A stretch of DNA of 64,000 nucleotides. Origin: Telmatactis stephensoni (Eukaryota; Cnidaria; Anthozoa; Actiniaria; Isophelliidae). The translations under genes were made by a program, and so were the position numbers. The stretch's first letter is position 1. Each line of letters begins with the position of its first letter. The notes under the pieces are model-generated. The model saw only the letters and a list, made by a program, of their open reading frames with translations, ran no database searches and was not told where the DNA came from. Of the stretch, positions 55,347 to 61,300 are shown in pieces. The stretch covers positions 124,001-188,000 of the forward strand of contig JALIZF010001555.1 of assembly GCA_029948255.1 (NCBI GenBank). The letters are read 5' to 3'.

Positions 55347-58300
55347 TCCTGTCTGTTGGTCGGTCAGTCAGTCAGTCAGTCAATCAATGTATGTCTGTCT
55401 CTCTGCCTGTCTATCTGTCTGTGTGTGTCTGTCTGTCAGTGAGTCTGTCTAATGACTTACTTAAATCACTGCAGTCAACTGCTCCCAAGGTCTGTAATAA
55501 CCGTGTACCATGTATTTCAACTCCATTAGAATCAACACAGAAGCAATACGGTCCATAGCATTGAGTACTTTCAAACTGACCAGTGCTATCACATCGCGGT
55601 ACATACCGACCACTGACGGGACTCTTCCAGTACTCTTGGAATTGTCGCTGACACAAAGATAGTTTAAGTGCTGAAATTGTTCAAAACTTTGTATCAGAAT
55701 CAGAATTTAATTTGGCGAAACGTCTATGTGAATGCTAAAACAATAGCATGGTTTGTATACTAAATCGCAAGATATCTGGATAGCTAGAAATAAAGGCGGA
55801 AATACTCACCAAAGTAAGTGGTGCTTTGAGAAGAAACCGACAATATAGCTGCCATTTCTATGTGACGGACTATGTGACGGTGGTTAACGCAAATGACTAA
55901 GCTATGCGCATACTAATTACTCTAGCATTTCACAATACACAACTGGGCTACTGAGGGATTTGGAGGACAAAATAACCTAGTGTATGGTGTGAAGTGGCTA
56001 TATATTGTTTTGCAAATTATGTGATCCCGTGGCGCAGTCCTTGAACTGTGAAGCAAATGAACAGATGTAGGAGCCGGGTTCGAAACCGAATTCATGTACA
56101 TGTATGGCTAGATGAGTTTTTTTCTGCTCCGAACGATATACCGAGTAAACCCCCTGAAAACGGACACCTCTCTAAGGCGGACATCAAGAGCTGGTCCCGA
56201 CGGTGTCCGCTTTAGAGGGAGTTCACTGTAAAGATCTTTCAAGAAACTCATCCCGTAACGAAGTCAGCACCAAACGAAAGGGTAATCTAACCTGTATTTT
56301 CACACTGTGGTCTTCCATCAGCAATGGGTAGTTGGGTACCCTGTATCTGGTTACCACGTTTATCAACACAATAGCAAACAGAACCATGACACTGGACTTG
56401 ATCAAATCCACCGTTAAGGGTACACTGGGGTATGAACGCACCGGGGACAGCGTTATCCACTAAGGCTTGCCTTGTATATTCGCACTCGGTTTGTCTTGAA
56501 GCTAAGGACAAAATAACGATTTAAAAATACATATGAATGCATCTACAAATATCACAGAGTCGCACACATGTTTTTAGCAGAGGGCGCGCACTTTGTTGGC
56601 TCACTTGCGTCCCACGCAGACGTCGTTAGATACGTCACGCAACGCTACTGTGAAATAAGCGTTGCGCAACGAACGTACGGATGTCTGCGTAAGAGGTTAT
56701 GCGTACACTGGAAGTAAACTGTATTGGATATTCAGCTGTTGGAGCAAAATGTCTGCGCGCGCTCGACTATTTATTCAAGGTTTGCATGCTTTATTCATCT
56801 CAACTTACTGTGCACTCATTTGCTGGTTTCAAGAACACTTTTCCTCGATATTATTGACACTATATATTCATCTTTATCAGGATATGACTTTCATTTTCAT
56901 GCATACTTTCAGAAACATTTCAACTTATTACAGTAGTTCAAATAAATATTCAGATATTCTCGTAAGCTTCCCTTGTTTCCATTTTTCGTCTCTATTTCAT
57001 AATTCACTCATGGACATTCCTTTCTCCTCCCCTACTAGTCAAAACACTTTTTCCTCTTATTTTATCTTTATGGAACTTTATGGAACTTTATGAACTATGT
57101 GCTGTCATTCATTATCTTACCAATATTAGTACAGTTAGGTTTTGAAGGCATTACCACTCTTGTTCCATAGATTTCAAAGCCATAATCGTTAACACAGTAA
57201 CATTCAGATGCATGACATTGAACGTTCACGTATTCCCCGTTAGGGGTACAGCGAGGCATGAATCGACCCACGGTAAACTTGTCACGCTCCGCTTCGTGGT
57301 ATTCACGCTGGCAGCTGGTAAGACCACGCCCTAAAAGGAAAAGAGAATTTAAACATACCAGTCAATGTTGGCACATGGTTAACCTTCAGGAGGGCGGGGT
57401 TGGAGGGTTATAGAAGTCGGAAACCATCCAGAAGGTAGTTTGGAAGAGCATCGAGAACAAAGGGCCAAAAGTCGTCTTCAAAATATCGTGCACCCTAAAC
57501 CTCCCCTCCCCTCCCCCCAAAATCCTCCCTGTCACAAATCCAAATCCAAAAATATCTACATATACTCTGTACGTACCGAGTCCAGGGCAAAATATAAAAT
57601 CCTTAGATCTCGTATTTTTGATATCTTTTCCCGCGACGTCGACACACCAGCAGTACCCAGTCCACTCGTTACATTGGACTTCTTCGTATTCACCATCAGC
57701 TTTACATCGAGGTACAAATCTTCCTTTAAAGGCGTCTGAACGAAGAGATAACTGAACTTCTTTTTGACATTGAGTGATTTCTTGTCCTTGAATTAACGTA
57801 ATATTAATAGCGTTAGAACAGACTTCTTATCGGTGAAAAACGGTAAGGGAGATGTTTACTGTGATTGACTATAGCGCTCCGTTTTAAGGGTATTTAAAAC
57901 TACTTAAAGCTTCCCGGAATGGAAAGAAGTCGAAACAAGTACAAGTGTGAGGTGACTGGGAATCGAACTCGGACCTGTCGCTTCAGAAAGCCGCGCACTA
58001 ACCAACTGAGCTATAACAGTGGGTTTTTCTATGCCTAAGAAAACACCTTTTCAGTGTGGATGGTTCAAACAGAGAAATAAATTCATTGATTTTGGTTAGT
58101 GCGGACGTACCCCAACTAACCATCTACCTTCACAATACGTACTTGGTAAACAATTGCTTGGTCTTCCTTTTTGTCGACTGTTGGAGATTTCTTTTCCTTT
58201 ATGATCGACACACCAGCAGTACTCCACATCGTTAAGAATTTGGCATTGTATTTGTTTATACGAGCCATCATCGTTACACTGTGGCACATAGGTATTAGCT

Positions 58301-61300
58301 GACACCATTCCTTTAAAACCTAGAATCCTTGTTCTATGGTCTTGACAAGCACTCAGTCGATCTAGGGAAACAATGGATATGAATTTATCGCTTTTGTATT
58401 AATTAAATATTGAAGAATTACAAAATGCGACAGCGTGCTAGTAGGTTGAGTTAGAGAGCCACAAATATTGAATTAAAAAAGCGACAGGGTGCTAGGTTGA
58501 GTTAGAGAACGCGTTTCAGCTGCCCTATAACCGATCAGAGCGTGCATCATATTAAGGTTATTTTATAAAGATATAAATAAATACTCATTATTTGTAGTAT
58601 TAATAAAGAATCGATATCGATGTACCACAGGGCCACTGTTATTAAGTAGAGAATAAAGTCTACTTACATTCAGTGGTGCAGGTTGGTAATGCTCTAACAA
58701 CAGACTTCCAATGCAGTCGACCATTCGAATCTACACACCAACAATATCCCTTGTTGCCATCGCACTGGATTGGCCGGAAATGACCACTCACGTGACATAC
58801 TGACACGTGATTCCATAGACCAATCACAGGACCCCCATATGGGAAGAAATGTTTTCCACAAAGTGTGTGCTTGCCTGCACAGAGAAGAAATAAAGAGTGA
58901 ATGCATGAGGGAAGAAAGGAACTGGGAAGGAAGCTAGGAAGGAAGGACGGAAGGAAGGAATTAGGAAGGAAGGGAGGGAGGGAGGGTGAACGAAAGACAG
59001 AAAATGAAAACCAAAAGACGACATAAAGAAAGAAAGGAAATGAATGAAGAAAATAACGTGCTTCGATAATATTTTATATTTTATGTTTTACATCTTATGC
59101 TGGTTACCTTTATTAGGACAATATAGAGTTCCATTGGTTCTAGTATTCACAATCTCAGTACCATTAGAGTCTGCGCACCAGCATTCATTGGATAATCTGT
59201 CACATTGCACGTTACTATAGTAACCATCATGTGTACATTCAGGGACATAAGGTGAGTCGTTAGGATTGGCTAACATGGCTGCATTACGTCTGGCTTGACA
59301 GTCAGTCATTTGGTTATCTATGGATTGGAATCAATTCCAAGAAGTTATATACAGTAGTATATTACATCAAATTCATTGATCCCCACACCATCCCACCCAA
59401 CCCCCACTAGAAAAAATGACGATGTCCTTTTTAGACCCTAAAAGACTTGGTAGCGGCCGAGTAATGTTCAAAATGGTTATCAATCAAATTTGTAGCTATG
59501 GTCAGTTCGCAGCCAAGAGTCAAGCCATCCTCAGTATAGTCCGACCATCTAGCTCTTGCCTGGCAACCACACATCGCCTCATTTTACTGTAAAGAATGAG
59601 AGGCAGCTGTATTTGCTTTGCTTTGCTTTGCTGTGCTTTGCTGTGCAGTGCTGTCTTGTGCTGTGCTGTGCTTTGCTTTGTATTGCTGTGCTGTGCTGTG
59701 CTGTTACATACCTTTTCTGATACATCTTGGTTTTCCATGTCGTGTATCAAAGGAGAAACCTTTATGTTCAGCACCAGTCCCATCAACACAAAAACAATAA
59801 CCCACATGACATTGGACCTCTGAATACCCACCGTCCGTTTCACAGTAAGGTACATATTGACCTGGACTGGAAGGCTTCCTTGCAATAGATTGGTATTCTG
59901 ACCAACATCTACTCGAAAAAGTACCTTCAGGAACGAAAGAAAATAATAAATGACAAAGTTTTCATCGCCATTGTTGGGTCGCAAATGGTATGGTTCCCAT
60001 ACTTTTTCGTAACTATTCAATGAACAAATTTGATTTTTACTGACTTTTTACTGAACACAAATTTAGAACGTTAATTCCACCCATGAAACGCTTTAGTTTG
60101 TGGAATTCAACAGGAAAGACCAAGATGCTAAAAAGGTTATTTGATCTCCCCGACCTAAAATTTTGTGACATTTTACACAGAATTTCTTTACCAAATAAAA
60201 AATCTCTCAGAATTCCCTGAAATTGAAAAATGTTCAGAATACCCTGACTTTTCGAGGTCTGTGGAAACCCTAAATACTTGAATATGGTACCTTTTCCTGG
60301 ACAAGATACCATGCTTGTAGTTCTAGTTCCTGGTATTTCCAATCCTTTACCATCTACACACCAGCAATACGTTGCATGACATTGTATAGGTTGATAAGCA
60401 CCAGTAACAGTACATCTTGGTACAAATGGTTGGCCACGGTACAGTGCCTCTTGCACAGCAAGTTCGCACAGTGTCAATGTTGAACCTTAAAAATCGAGAA
60501 CAATTTCACCATAAGCAGTTTTATAAAGAATATCACGGGCTAGAAGTACAGTTAAACCCCTCCTTGTATAATTAGTGTTTTCTACAGGTTACAACCGCTG
60601 ATTTTAAGCAAACACCGTGACTCCCCAGCGACCAGTGAAAATGCAGAAGCTAAGTTTGTCAATCCAATTATCACATTTGGAACCTCTCGTAAACGACCAC
60701 ATTTGGTAAGCGACCACCTTGACTTGACATGGTCACTTATAGGAGGTTCGATCATGGATGTCCACTCGATCCACTTTTACATTTATCGAGTTCTTACCTA
60801 AATCCTGGCACTGCAGCTTTGCGCTTATAGCCACACGAGTTCCTGTTATCTCGACTCCTTCTTTGTTGACACAAAAACACTGCGATTCTTGACATTGCTT
60901 CTCCCTGAAGTCACCATCAGGTTTGCACTTTGGAATGAACTCGTGACTTTCCAATACGTGTCTGCTTGACAACAATTCTTTCCTCTGTCCTTCGCATTCG
61001 GTGAGAGAAACTGAGAAAGGGCAAAAATTATTTATCAAATATTTTATCAAAATATTTAAACCAATCCTAGCGTGTCTAATATATTGTGTGACGTCGTCCA
61101 TGCGTCTGTACTGTAATAACAAACGGTCCTCGACCAATCAGCGCGCGCTAATATACCATTATATAAAGGATAATGCACACCTTCAGCAGAGCACACGACT
61201 TCACCACGTGATATCTCCATCCGGGATCTAAAAACTTCGACTCCATGTAGCTTGGTTACACAGTAGCAGTAGGACCTAAAGCACTGATAGGTTTGATAGT

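Noticed and set aside
57945..58025. tRNA gene on the minus strand
   Set aside because: A and B boxes are good, but the acceptor stem does not pair and the anticodon arm is poor; better explained as a SINE head.
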